Shown piece by piece: positions 24,357 to 33,372 of a stretch of DNA of 64,000 bases. The stretch is taken from the NCBI RefSeq assembly GCF_005144885.1, contig NZ_CP039690.1:3361001-3425000 (forward strand), given 5' to 3'. The translations under genes were made by a program, and so were the position numbers. Source of the DNA: Phreatobacter stygius (lineage in GTDB: Bacteria; Pseudomonadota; Alphaproteobacteria; Rhizobiales; Phreatobacteraceae). The number at the start of each line of letters is the position of its first letter. Positions within the stretch are counted from its first letter, which is position 1. The notes under the pieces are model-generated. The model did not search any database. It saw nothing but the letters and a program-made list of their open reading frames with translations, and was not told the origin of the DNA.

Positions 24357-27170
24357 TCAGCGGCTGCCGTCGTCTTCCAGCACGCTGGTCAGCACCCTGC
24401 GGATCGCCGCCTGGCGTTGCGCGGTCTGCACCTTGGCGCCCATCAGGTCGGTGACATAAAACACGTCCACCGCCTTCTCGCCGAAGGTCGCGACATAGGC
24501 CGAGCCGATATTCAGGCTGTGGCGCGACAGGGCGGCCGTCAGGTCGTGCAGCAGGCCCGGCCGGTCGAGCCCGGACACCTCGATCACCGTGTAGCGGTTC
24601 GACCAGGTGTTGTTGATGGCGACGTCCGGGGCGATCCGGAAGGTGCGTGAACGCTGCCGGGCCGATGATTTGCGGTGTGCCGCCGCGACCGCCTCGCCGA
24701 CCTTGATCTCACCGCGCAGCGCCTTCTCGATACTGTCGGCAATACGCTTGGCGCGCCGCTCCTCGTCCTCGTCGCGATCGAAGCCACGGCTGATCGAGAT
24801 CGTGTCGAGCGCCAGGCCATCGGTCGTCGTGTAGATCTGCGCGCCGATGATATTGGCGCCGGCTGCGGCGCAGGCGCCGGCGATGATCGACAGGAGCCTC
24901 GGGTGGTCGGGGGCGAGCACGGTGAGATGTGTCACCCCTTGTCCGGCGACCAGGTCGACGCGGGTCGCCAGCGACTGGCCGGCAGCCTCCGCTGCCAGCA
25001 GGAAGCGGGCATGTTCGATCTTGGTGGCGAGGTCGACCTTCAGCCAATAGGCGGCATAGTGACGGCCGATATAGGCCTCGAGCGTCGGGCCGGAGAGATC
25101 GGGCAGCGCCTCCGGCACGGTCCGGCGAAACTCCTCCTGGGCGATTTCGACCCGCCGCGTGCGGTTCACCTCCGAGAAGCCGCCGGTCACCACCGGTTCG
25201 GTTTCGTAATAGAGCGTGCGCAGCAACTGGCTCTTCCAGCCGTTCCAGACGCCGGGCCCGACGGCGATGATATCGGCCGTGGTCAGGATCAGCAGCATCT
25301 TCATGCGCTCGAGCGACTGCACCACGCCGGCGAAGGTCTCGATGGTCTTGCGGTCGCTGAGATCACGTGACTGGGCGATGGTCGACATGACCAGGTGGTT
25401 CTCGACCAGCCAGGCGACCGTTTCAGTCTCGGCCTTGGTCAGCCCGAACCGCGGCCCGAGCCGGCGCGCCACCTTGGCGCCGGCGATCGAGTGATCCTCC
25501 GGCCGGCCCTTGGAAATGTCATGCAGGAACAGCGTGATATAGAGCAGATCGCGGTTGCGTGGCTGGATCGTCTTGATCAGGTCGGCGGCCAGCCCCAGGT
25601 TCGGATCGCCGCCCCGCTCGATCTGCTGCAGCGTGCCGATGCAACGCAACAGATGCTCGTCCACCGTATAATGGTGGTACATGTTGAACTGCATCATCGC
25701 CACGACGCGGCCGAAATCCGGCACGAAGCGGCCGAGCAGGCCCGCCTCGTTCATGCGCCGGAGCACCACCTCGGCGGTATTGGCCGAGGTGAGGATGGCG
25801 ATGAACAGCTGGTTGGCGATCGGATCGTGGCGCAACTTTTCGTCGACCAGCTTGAGCGAGCGGGTCAAGAGCCGCATGGCGTCGGGATGGAGCGCCAGGT
25901 TGTAGCGGTCGGCGAGCGCGAAGATGCGGATCAGGTTGACCGGGTCACGTGCGAAGGCCTCGGCGTCGGAGACGGTGATCCGGTCGTGATCGATCTGGAA
26001 GTCCGGGCTCTCCTTGAAGCCGCGCGGCGATTTCGGCCGGAGCCTGGCGATGAACCGGTCGAGCACCGGCGCCGGCTTTTCGTGCCGCTCTTCCAGTTCG
26101 GCGCAGAGGATGGCGGTGAGGTCGCCGACATCCTTGGCCACCAGGAAATAGTGCTTCATGAAGCGCTCGACATCGACCAGGCCCGAATGGCCGCGATAGC
26201 CGAGGCGCGGCGCCAGTTCGCGCTGCAGGTCGAAGGACAGCCGCTCCTCGGCGCGGCCGGTGAGAAAATGCAGGTGGCAGCGGACGGTCCAGAGGAACCG
26301 CTCGCAGCGCCGGAAGGTCTGCGCCTCGCGGCGGGTGAAGACGCCTTTCTTGGCGAGTTCCTCATCGGTCTTCACCCGATAGGCGTAGCGGGCGATCCAG
26401 AACAGCGTGTGCAGGTCGCGTAAGCCCCCCTTGCCGTCCTTTACATTGGGCTCGACCAGATAACGCGACTGGCCGGTCTTGCGGTGCCGCTCGTCGCGTT
26501 CGGCAAGCTTGGCGGCAACAAATTGCGGCACGGTGCCACGCACCACCTCGGCGCCGAAGCGCTGTTCCAGCTCGTTGAACAGCACCATGTCGCCGAGGAT
26601 ATGGCGCGCCTCCAGGATCGCGGTCCGGATGGTCTGGTCGGCGCGCGCCTGGCGGATGCATTCGTCGACCGAGCGGGTGGCGTGGCCAACCTTCAGGCCC
26701 ATGTCCCACAGGCAGTAGAGAATGGCCTCGGCGACGCTCTCGCCCCAGGCGGTCTGCTTGTAGGGCAGCAGGAACAGGAGGTCGATGTCGGAGCCCGGCG
26801 CCAGCATGCCACGGCCATAACCGCCGGTCGCCACGACCGTCATCCGTTCGCCGGATGACGGGTTGTCGGAGGGGTAGAGCTTGGTGACGATCCAGTCGTA
26901 GACGACGCGGATCACGTCGTCCTGGAAGCGCGACAGGGCCTCGGCGCAGCTGCGCCCGTCGGCGTCGGCGATCAGCCGCTGCTCGGCCGTCTTGCGCGCT
27001 TCGGCAAGCCAGCGCTTGAGGATCTGGACGACAGCCGCGCGGGCTTCACGGCTATTGCCGGCATGGACGCCGACGGCGCCGATATCGCGGGCGATATCGG
27101 CGGGATCGACCAGCGGGCCGTGGTCTGCGGCCCGTCGGCGCGGGCTGACTTCGAGGGTCGTCTGATCCAT
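24357..27170 (-). CDS. glnD: Bifunctional PII uridylyltransferase/uridylyl-removing enzyme
   Basis: The 937-residue GlnD senses glutamine and adds or removes UMP on PII proteins (GlnB/GlnK). Nucleotidyltransferase motif GGYGRG (116-121) with Asp128 and Asp130 (GSDIDLLFLL); HD hydrolase motif in FLHDISKGRPEDHS; two C-terminal ACT domains (VLAPDHPRLLSIIAGACAAA and VIEVSGLDRPGLLHDLTAAL). Length is normal. Its neighbourhood includes the urt operon with a sigma-54 promoter, consistent with nitrogen control. Confidence 0.96.
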   Translation of the reverse strand: MDQTTLEVSPRRRAADHGPLVDPADIARDIGAVGVHAGNSREARAAVVQILKRWLAEARKTAEQRLIADADGRSCAEALSRFQDDVIRVVYDWIVTKLYPSDNPSSGERMTVVATGGYGRGMLAPGSDIDLLFLLPYKQTAWGESVAEAILYCLWDMGLKVGHATRSVDECIRQARADQTIRTAILEARHILGDMVLFNELEQRFGAEVVRGTVPQFVAAKLAERDERHRKTGQSRYLVEPNVKDGKGGLRDLHTLFWIARYAYRVKTDEELAKKGVFTRREAQTFRRCERFLWTVRCHLHFLTGRAEERLSFDLQRELAPRLGYRGHSGLVDVERFMKHYFLVAKDVGDLTAILCAELEERHEKPAPVLDRFIARLRPKSPRGFKESPDFQIDHDRITVSDAEAFARDPVNLIRIFALADRYNLALHPDAMRLLTRSLKLVDEKLRHDPIANQLFIAILTSANTAEVVLRRMNEAGLLGRFVPDFGRVVAMMQFNMYHHYTVDEHLLRCIGTLQQIERGGDPNLGLAADLIKTIQPRNRDLLYITLFLHDISKGRPEDHSIAGAKVARRLGPRFGLTKAETETVAWLVENHLVMSTIAQSRDLSDRKTIETFAGVVQSLERMKMLLILTTADIIAVGPGVWNGWKSQLLRTLYYETEPVVTGGFSEVNRTRRVEIAQEEFRRTVPEALPDLSGPTLEAYIGRHYAAYWLKVDLATKIEHARFLLAAEAAGQSLATRVDLVAGQGVTHLTVLAPDHPRLLSIIAGACAAAGANIIGAQIYTTTDGLALDTISISRGFDRDEDEERRAKRIADSIEKALRGEIKVGEAVAAAHRKSSARQRSRTFRIAPDVAINNTWSNRYTVIEVSGLDRPGLLHDLTAALSRHSLNIGSAYVATFGEKAVDVFYVTDLMGAKVQTAQRQAAIRRVLTSVLEDDGSR

Positions 27171-27247
27171 CGGTTCTCACGGTCGCATACGGACTGGCGA
27201 CCATACGCGTTTCGCATGGACCGCGCGATATCGCCAAGGTTTTCGAT

Positions 27248-28849
27248 CTAGATCCCCGCGGCACCGCCGTCGGCGCGCGGGTCATGGGCGCCGAGCATAG
27301 ACCGGTCCGGGAACCAGGTGACGCCGCCGGCATGGCCCATCGTATCGGAATAGGCCTCGGGAATGGTTTCGGCGGCATGGCCCATGCGCTGCAGCGCCGT
27401 GACCAGGCTGTCATCGAAGCGGTTTTCCAGGCGCAGCCCGGTGACCGCCGAACCCCAGGTGCGGCCGAGCAGCCAGCGCGGCCGGTCGAGCGTCTCGTCC
27501 AATGGCACGCCGTGACGGACATGGCGCTCGAACACCATGGCCTGGGTCTGCGGCTGGCCCTCGCCGCCCATCGTGCCATAAGAAAACACCCGGCCGTCAT
27601 GGAGCCTGGCGAGAGCCGGATTGAGTGTGTGGAACGGCCGGCGCCCCGGTTCCAGCGGGTTCACCGCCTTCGGATCGAGGGCGAAGCTGGCGCCGCGGTT
27701 CTGCATCAGGAAGCCGGTCGAGCCCGAGATGCAGCCGGAACCGAATTCCCAATAGATCGACTGGATATAGGAGACGACGCGGCCCTCGGCATCGGCCGCG
27801 CCCATCCAGATTGTGTCGCCGGGCGCTGCCCGCTGCGGCCAGGCCAGTGCCTGCTTCAGCTTCACCGCCTGCGCCTCGCGGTCGAGCGCCTTGATCGTCA
27901 GGAAGTCCTGCGGATCGCCAGTGAGCCGGTCGAAATCAGTCACGAAACTGTCGCGGATCATGAAGGCGCGCTTGGTCGCTTCGACCAGGCGGTGGACGAA
28001 GCCGACGGTCTCTGGCGTCACCGGGCCGTGCATCGCTTCCAGCCGGTCGACGATGCCGAGGATCATCAGCGAGGCCAGCCCCTGGGTCGGCGGCGGCATG
28101 TTGAAAATCTGGCCGAGCGAATGGTCGAGCGTCAGCGGCGCGCGCTCGACGGCATAATAGGCCTGCAGGTCGGCGCGGCTGACCGGCGCGCCCATCTTTT
28201 CCAGATCGTTCGCCAGCTCGCGCGCGATATCGCCGCGATAGGTATCCTCGAAACCGGCGCGCGCCATATGTTCGAGGGATGCCGCCAGCGCCGGCTGTTT
28301 CATGACGGTGCCTTCGGCCGGCGGCCGTCCGTCGACCAGGAAGGTGTCGGCAAAGCCGGGACAATCCTTTAGCTCGAACAGCTTGTCGACGGTCAGCCGC
28401 GCCTGCGACCGCGTCACCACATAGCCGTCGCGCGCGGCGCGGATCGCCGGTTCGAGCAGGACCGTGCGAGGCAGCCGGCCACCGGCGGCCTTGGCCATGG
28501 CATTGGCCATGCGCCAGCCACCGATCGCACCCGGGACGGTCAGGGCCGCGCGCGGCCCGCGGGTCGGGATCTCATAGTCGCCGCGGTCCCAGTAGGAGCG
28601 CATGGTCGCGCTCTCGCCGGCAAACCCGCAGGCTTCGATGCCGTGCACCCGGCCGTTCGGCTGGTGGATCAGCCAGAAGCCGTCGCCGCCGACATGGGTC
28701 ATGTGCGGATAGACCGCTGCAATCGCCGCGGCGGCGGCGATCATCGCTTCGATCGCATTGCCGCCCTCCGCCAGAATCTGACGCCCGGCCTCGGCCGCGG
28801 CCGAATGGGGCGCAGCGACGACACCGCGCGAGAATGGGCCTTGCGTCAT
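27248..28849 (-). CDS. Gamma-glutamyltransferase-family protein
   Basis: The 533-residue protein follows the Ntn-hydrolase GGT fold: VVAAPHSAAAEAGRQILAEG near the start, VPGAIGGWRMA, PPPTQGLASLMIL, and a GDTIWMGAADAEGRVVSYIQ segment where Thr would be the nucleophile that starts the small subunit. The classical TTH and GGSPGG motifs are replaced by TIW and MGGEGQPQTQ, marking a GGT-like subfamily whose substrate is not sure. No signal peptide is visible. ATG 28849 has GAGGGA 8 bases upstream. It follows urtE in the same direction. Confidence 0.8.
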   Translation of the reverse strand: MTQGPFSRGVVAAPHSAAAEAGRQILAEGGNAIEAMIAAAAAIAAVYPHMTHVGGDGFWLIHQPNGRVHGIEACGFAGESATMRSYWDRGDYEIPTRGPRAALTVPGAIGGWRMANAMAKAAGGRLPRTVLLEPAIRAARDGYVVTRSQARLTVDKLFELKDCPGFADTFLVDGRPPAEGTVMKQPALAASLEHMARAGFEDTYRGDIARELANDLEKMGAPVSRADLQAYYAVERAPLTLDHSLGQIFNMPPPTQGLASLMILGIVDRLEAMHGPVTPETVGFVHRLVEATKRAFMIRDSFVTDFDRLTGDPQDFLTIKALDREAQAVKLKQALAWPQRAAPGDTIWMGAADAEGRVVSYIQSIYWEFGSGCISGSTGFLMQNRGASFALDPKAVNPLEPGRRPFHTLNPALARLHDGRVFSYGTMGGEGQPQTQAMVFERHVRHGVPLDETLDRPRWLLGRTWGSAVTGLRLENRFDDSLVTALQRMGHAAETIPEAYSDTMGHAGGVTWFPDRSMLGAHDPRADGGAAGI

Positions 28850-28963
28850 CAGGAACGATCCCTCGAATGCTGGCCGAGGATAGCGGAGCAGCGCGCCCAC
28901 GGCGAACCGTCGTAGCGCCAGTGCAAACCCCGACGCAATCCCACCGCGCGTAAGCGTTTGTTT

Positions 28964-28993
28964 CTAGCCGAAAGCTTCGATCCTTTTGGCTAG
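28964..28993 (-). terminator. Stem-loop at the end of urtE
   Basis: CTAGCCGAAAG (28964-28974) pairs with CTTTTGGCTAG (28983-28993), overlapping the urtE stop codon. On the minus strand one A-C mismatch remains and no U-run follows, so it may stabilise or only partly terminate the transcript before the GGT-like gene. Confidence 0.4.
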
Positions 28994-29685
28994 AGCGCCA
29001 TCGAGCGGCCGAGCGCCTCGCGCGACACCTCGCCCTTGGCACCTGACAGCACCACCCGGCCGCGTTCCATCACGGCGAAGCGGTTGCCGAGCTCCTCGGC
29101 GAAATCCAGATATTGCTCGACCAGCAGGATCGCGATGTCGCCCTTCTGGCGGAGATAGACGATGGCCCGGCCGATATCCTTGATGATGGAGGGCTGGATG
29201 CCCTCGGTCGGTTCGTCGAGCACCAGCAGGCGCGGCCGGGTGACCAGCGCCCGGCCAATGGCGAGTTGCTGCTGCTGGCCGCCTGAGAGATCGCCGCCGC
29301 GCCGTCCCAGCATGGTGCTGAGCACCGGGAACAGGGAGAATATGTCGTCGGGAATCGTCCGGTCGGAACGGCGGAGCGGCGCGAAACCGGTCTCCAGGTT
29401 CTCCTTCACCGTCAACAGCGGGAAGATCTCCCGGCCTTGCGGAACATAAGCGATGCCGCGCCGCGCCCGCTCGAAAGGCGGCATGCGGGTGATGTCGCGC
29501 CCTTCCCACACGATCTCGCCGGCCGAAATCGGCTGGTGTCCGACAATGGCGCGCAACAGCGAGCTCTTGCCGACGCCGTTGCGGCCGAGCACGCAGGTGA
29601 CCGCCCCCGGCACGACCGCCAGCGAGACATCGCGCAGCGCCTGGGCCGCACCATAATGCAGGTCGACGTTTTTGACTTCCAACAT
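28990..29685 (-). CDS. urtE: Urea ABC transporter ATPase UrtE
   Basis: The 231-residue ATPase has Walker A GRNGVGKS, signature LSGGQQQQLAIGRAL and Walker B LLVLDEPTEGIQPS, the last being typical of branched-chain amino acid/urea type LivF-like subunits. With UrtD it drives urea import through UrtBC. It starts 3 bases after the urtD stop and ends the five-gene operon. Confidence 0.94.
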   Translation of the reverse strand: MLEVKNVDLHYGAAQALRDVSLAVVPGAVTCVLGRNGVGKSSLLRAIVGHQPISAGEIVWEGRDITRMPPFERARRGIAYVPQGREIFPLLTVKENLETGFAPLRRSDRTIPDDIFSLFPVLSTMLGRRGGDLSGGQQQQLAIGRALVTRPRLLVLDEPTEGIQPSIIKDIGRAIVYLRQKGDIAILLVEQYLDFAEELGNRFAVMERGRVVLSGAKGEVSREALGRSMAL

Positions 29686-29688
29686 GAC

Positions 29689-30513
29689 TTACCGTCCGAG
29701 ATAGACTTCGATGACCCGATCGTCGGAACTGACCTGATCGAGCGTGCCCTCGGCCAGCACCGAGCCTTCGTGCAGGCAGGTGACCTTCACACCGAGCTCG
29801 CGGATGAAACCCATGTCGTGTTCCACCACGACGACCGAATGGCTCTTGGCGATGTCCTTCAGCAGGTCGGCGGTCGCTGCCGTTTCGGCATCCGTCATGC
29901 CGGCGGCAGGCTCGTCGACCAGCAGGAGCTTCGGGTCCTGGGCCAGCAGCATGCCGATCTCGAGCCACTGCTTCTGGCCATGCGACAGTTCGGAGGCCAT
30001 GCGGGCGCGGTGATCGCCGAGCCTGACAATGCCCAGGATCTCGTCGACGCGTGCCATGATCGGTCGGGAATGGCGCGAGAACAGCGTACCGAACACGGTG
30101 CGGTCGGCCTTGACCGCCATCAGCACATTGTCCTCCACCGTGTGGCTTTCGAACACGGTGGGTTTCTGGAACTTCCGGCCGATGCCGAGATTGGCGATCG
30201 CCGTCTCGTCGAGCTGGGTCAGGTCGGTTTCGCCGGCGAAGATCACGTCGCCGGTATCCGGCTTGGTCTTGCCGGTGATGACATCCATCATCGTGGTCTT
30301 GCCGGCGCCGTTCGGGCCGATAATGGCGCGCATCTCGCCGGGCGCGATGATGAAGCTCAATTGGTTGAGCGCGCGAAAGCCGTCGAAGGTGACCGACACC
30401 CCGTCGACATAGAGCAGCGACTGGGTGACCACCTGCGGCCGGGTCATCGCCTGAACCGGCTCCAGATTCAGCGACGCTCCCACCGGGTCCAGCAACATGT
30501 CGTTAGTCCTCAT
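29689..30513 (-). CDS. urtD: Urea ABC transporter ATPase UrtD
   Basis: The 274-residue ATPase has GPNGAGKT (Walker A), the UrtD-specific signature LSHGQKQWLEIGMLLAQDPK and Walker B LLLVDEPAAGMTD. Residues 1-30 are a variable lead. ATG 30513 forms ATGA with the urtC stop; a second ATG 15 bases later is possible. Confidence 0.94.
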   Translation of the reverse strand: MRTNDMLLDPVGASLNLEPVQAMTRPQVVTQSLLYVDGVSVTFDGFRALNQLSFIIAPGEMRAIIGPNGAGKTTMMDVITGKTKPDTGDVIFAGETDLTQLDETAIANLGIGRKFQKPTVFESHTVEDNVLMAVKADRTVFGTLFSRHSRPIMARVDEILGIVRLGDHRARMASELSHGQKQWLEIGMLLAQDPKLLLVDEPAAGMTDAETAATADLLKDIAKSHSVVVVEHDMGFIRELGVKVTCLHEGSVLAEGTLDQVSSDDRVIEVYLGR

Positions 30514-31652
30514 TCTGCCGGCTGGGTGGCGGCACTGGCCGGCGGCTTGGGCGCCGACCGGCGCGCGTTCCACCATTCGGTGAAGGTGCCGAGCACACCC
30601 TTCGGCAGGAACAGCGTGACGAAGACGAACAGACCGCCGAGTGCGAATAGCCAGCCCTGCGGGAAGGCGCCGGTGAACCAGCTCTTGGCGAAATTGACGA
30701 TTCCGGCGCCGAGCGCCGCGCCGACCAGGGTGCCGCGCCCGCCGACCGCTACCCAAATGATCGTCTCGATCGAATTGGCAGGCTGGAATTCGGAGGGGTT
30801 GATGATGCCGACCTGCGGCACATAGAGCGCGCCGGCAATGCCCGCCATGACCGCCGAGACGGTCCAGACGAACAGCTTGAAATGCTCGACGCGGTAGCCG
30901 AGGAAGCGGGTGCGGGCTTCGGCGTCGCGGATCGCGATCAGGATCTTGCCAGCCTTCGAGGTGACGATGGCGCGGGCCGCGAGATAGCCGAGCATCAGGG
31001 CGATGACCGACAGCGAGAACAGGACCGCACGGGTCGGCTGCGCCTGGATGTTGAAACCGGCAATGTCCTTGAAGTCGGTCAGGCCGTTATTGCCGCCGAA
31101 ACCCATGTCGTTGCGAAAAAACGCCAGCAGCAGCGCATAGGTCAGCGCCTGCGTGATGATCGACAGATAGACGCCGGTGACGCGCGACCGGAAGGCGAAC
31201 CAGCCGAACACGAAGGCCAGGAGACCCGGCACCAGGCAGACCATCAACAAGGCATAGGGCAGCGAGGAAAAGCCCCACCAGGTGAACGGCAGTTCCTTCC
31301 AGTTCAGGAACACCATGAAATCCGGCAGGATCGGATTGGCATAGACGCCGCGCGGCCCGATCTGGCGCATCAGATACATGCCCATGGCATAGCCGCCGAG
31401 CGCGAAGAAGGCGCCATGGCCGAGCGACAGGATGCCGCAATAGCCCCAGACCAGGTCGACCGCCACCGCCAGCAGGGCATAGGTCATGTATTTGCCCCAC
31501 AGCCCCATGGCGGTGTTCGACACGTGAAACACCGAAGTCGGTGGCACCGCCAGATTGAGGATCGGCACGAGCACGCAGGTGACGGCCAGCAGCACCAGGA
31601 AGATCCATCCGGAGCGGTCGATCTTTTCGAACAGGAAACGGCTGAACATCAT
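30510..31652 (-). CDS. urtC: Urea ABC transporter permease UrtC
   Basis: The 380-residue membrane protein has about ten hydrophobic helices and the LivM-type segment GHGAFFALGGYAMGMYLM, with WVAVGGRGTLVGAALGA near the end. It forms the channel with UrtB. The tandem ATGATG start overlaps the urtB stop. Confidence 0.93.
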   Translation of the reverse strand: MMFSRFLFEKIDRSGWIFLVLLAVTCVLVPILNLAVPPTSVFHVSNTAMGLWGKYMTYALLAVAVDLVWGYCGILSLGHGAFFALGGYAMGMYLMRQIGPRGVYANPILPDFMVFLNWKELPFTWWGFSSLPYALLMVCLVPGLLAFVFGWFAFRSRVTGVYLSIITQALTYALLLAFFRNDMGFGGNNGLTDFKDIAGFNIQAQPTRAVLFSLSVIALMLGYLAARAIVTSKAGKILIAIRDAEARTRFLGYRVEHFKLFVWTVSAVMAGIAGALYVPQVGIINPSEFQPANSIETIIWVAVGGRGTLVGAALGAGIVNFAKSWFTGAFPQGWLFALGGLFVFVTLFLPKGVLGTFTEWWNARRSAPKPPASAATQPAE

Positions 31653-33259
31653 TCCACCGCCCGGCCCTTGAGGGCGAACAGGCCTCGCGGACGCTTCTGA
31701 ATGAACAGGATGATGAAGACCAGCAGCAGGATCTTGCCGAGCACGGCGCCGGCATAAGGCTCGAGGAACTTGTTGGCGATACCGAGCGTCAGCGCACCGA
31801 CCAGCGTGCCCCAGAGATTGCCGACGCCGCCGAACACGACGACCATGAACGAGTCGATGATATAGCCCTGGCCGAGATTGGGGCTGACATTGTCGATCTG
31901 GCTGAGCGCCACCCCGGCTAGCCCCGCAATGCCCGAGCCGAGCCCGAAGGTGAAGGCATCGACCCAGTTGGTGCGAATGCCCATGGCGCCGGCCATGCGC
32001 CGGTTCTGGGTCACCGCGCGGGTCTGCAGGCCGAACGGCGTGCGCTTCAGCACCAAGAGCAGCGCGGCGAACACCAGGCCGGCGAAGATGATGATGGCAA
32101 GCCGGTTGGTGGTGATGGCGAGATTGCCGATCTCGAACGAGCCGGACATCCAGGACGGCGTACCGACCTCGCGATTGGTCGGGCCGAACCAGGAGCGCAC
32201 CGCCTGCTGCAGGATCAGGCTGACGCCCCAGGTGGCGAGCAGCGTCTCCAGCGGTCGGCCGTAGAGATGGCGGATGATCAGCCGCTCGATCAGCACGCCG
32301 ACACCGCCGGCGACCAGGAAGGCCAGCGGCAGGGCAATGAACAGCGAGACGTCGAACAGCGCCGGCGCCGAGGTGCGGATCACCTGCTGCACGACGAAGG
32401 TGGTATAGGCGCCGATCATCACCATCTCGCCATGGGCCATGTTGATGATGCCCATGACGCCGAAGGTGATGGCCAGCCCAATGGCCGCGAGCAGCAGCAC
32501 CGAGCCGAGCGACAGGCCATACCAGACGTTCTGGGCCGCTTCCCAGACCACCAGCGAGCGGCCAACCGCGGTGATCGCGTTGTCAGCAGCTTGCCGGACC
32601 AGTGGCGAGGTATCCGATGGCAGCGAGCCGAGCATGGCGAGCGCATCCTGGTCGCCGCGCCGTTGAATGACCCCGATGGCCTCGATGCGCTCGGCATCCG
32701 GCGCCTTGCTGTCGGCGACCAGGATGGCCGCGCGTGCCTCTTCCATCCGTTTTTTTACCCGCGCATCGCGCTCCCCGGGCAGCGCAATGGCGAGGGCGGC
32801 AAGCGCGGTCGCGTCGCGCGACTTGAACACGGCCTCGGCCGCCGCCACGCGACGGGCGGGGTCGGGATGCATCAGGCTGAGGGCGCCCATGGCGGCGTCG
32901 ATGGCACGCCGGACATTGTTGTTGAGCCGGACCGGGCGGGTGCCTTCCGGAGCCGGCGCGGCGGTGCCGGTGGCGGCGAGCGCGAAGCTGCCGTCGGCCT
33001 GGCGGATGAAGACGCTGCGGTCGGCTGGCCGGTAGACCAGGCGGCCGTCGCGCAGCGCCTCGATGATCGGCGCGGCCTGGGACGAGCCGGAGCTGGCAAG
33101 GGCTGCGACGGCGCCGGCGATCTCGTTGAAATTCTCGGTGGCGAAACGCTGGGCGAGCGCCTGGCTGTCCGGGCCATGACCCGTCTGGGCCAAGGCCGGG
33201 CCGGTGATGATCAGCGCCGCGAGCGCCAGGATTGTCGCGAAGAATGACAAGCGTCGCAT
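31649..33259 (-). CDS. urtB: Urea ABC transporter permease UrtB
   Basis: The 536-residue protein has a signal peptide (LSFFATILALAALIITGPAL) and a roughly 210-residue periplasmic domain before the permease part, which is the mark of UrtB versus LivH. The permease has GVMGIINMAHGEMVMIGAYT and VVVFGGVGNLWGTLVGAL. It is separated from urtA by 113 bases holding a strong hairpin. Confidence 0.94.
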   Translation of the reverse strand: MRRLSFFATILALAALIITGPALAQTGHGPDSQALAQRFATENFNEIAGAVAALASSGSSQAAPIIEALRDGRLVYRPADRSVFIRQADGSFALAATGTAAPAPEGTRPVRLNNNVRRAIDAAMGALSLMHPDPARRVAAAEAVFKSRDATALAALAIALPGERDARVKKRMEEARAAILVADSKAPDAERIEAIGVIQRRGDQDALAMLGSLPSDTSPLVRQAADNAITAVGRSLVVWEAAQNVWYGLSLGSVLLLAAIGLAITFGVMGIINMAHGEMVMIGAYTTFVVQQVIRTSAPALFDVSLFIALPLAFLVAGGVGVLIERLIIRHLYGRPLETLLATWGVSLILQQAVRSWFGPTNREVGTPSWMSGSFEIGNLAITTNRLAIIIFAGLVFAALLLVLKRTPFGLQTRAVTQNRRMAGAMGIRTNWVDAFTFGLGSGIAGLAGVALSQIDNVSPNLGQGYIIDSFMVVVFGGVGNLWGTLVGALTLGIANKFLEPYAGAVLGKILLLVFIILFIQKRPRGLFALKGRAVE

Positions 33260-33327
33260 GAACGATCCCGAATGAGGGGCGAGACCCCGGTCTTGGCGGT
33301 CGGCGGCAGGGCGGTCGCCGCGAATGA

Positions 33328-33354
33328 GGGGCGCGCCATTGGCCGGCGCGCCCC
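33328..33354 (-). other. Intercistronic hairpin between urtA and urtB
   Basis: GGGGCGCGCC (33328-33337) and GGCGCGCCCC (33345-33354) form a perfect 10-base stem with a 7-base loop. No U-run follows on the minus strand. Such hairpins after binding-protein genes commonly protect the upstream message and reduce downstream transcription. Confidence 0.6.
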
Positions 33355-33372
33355 CGTCGTCATCGGTCGATG

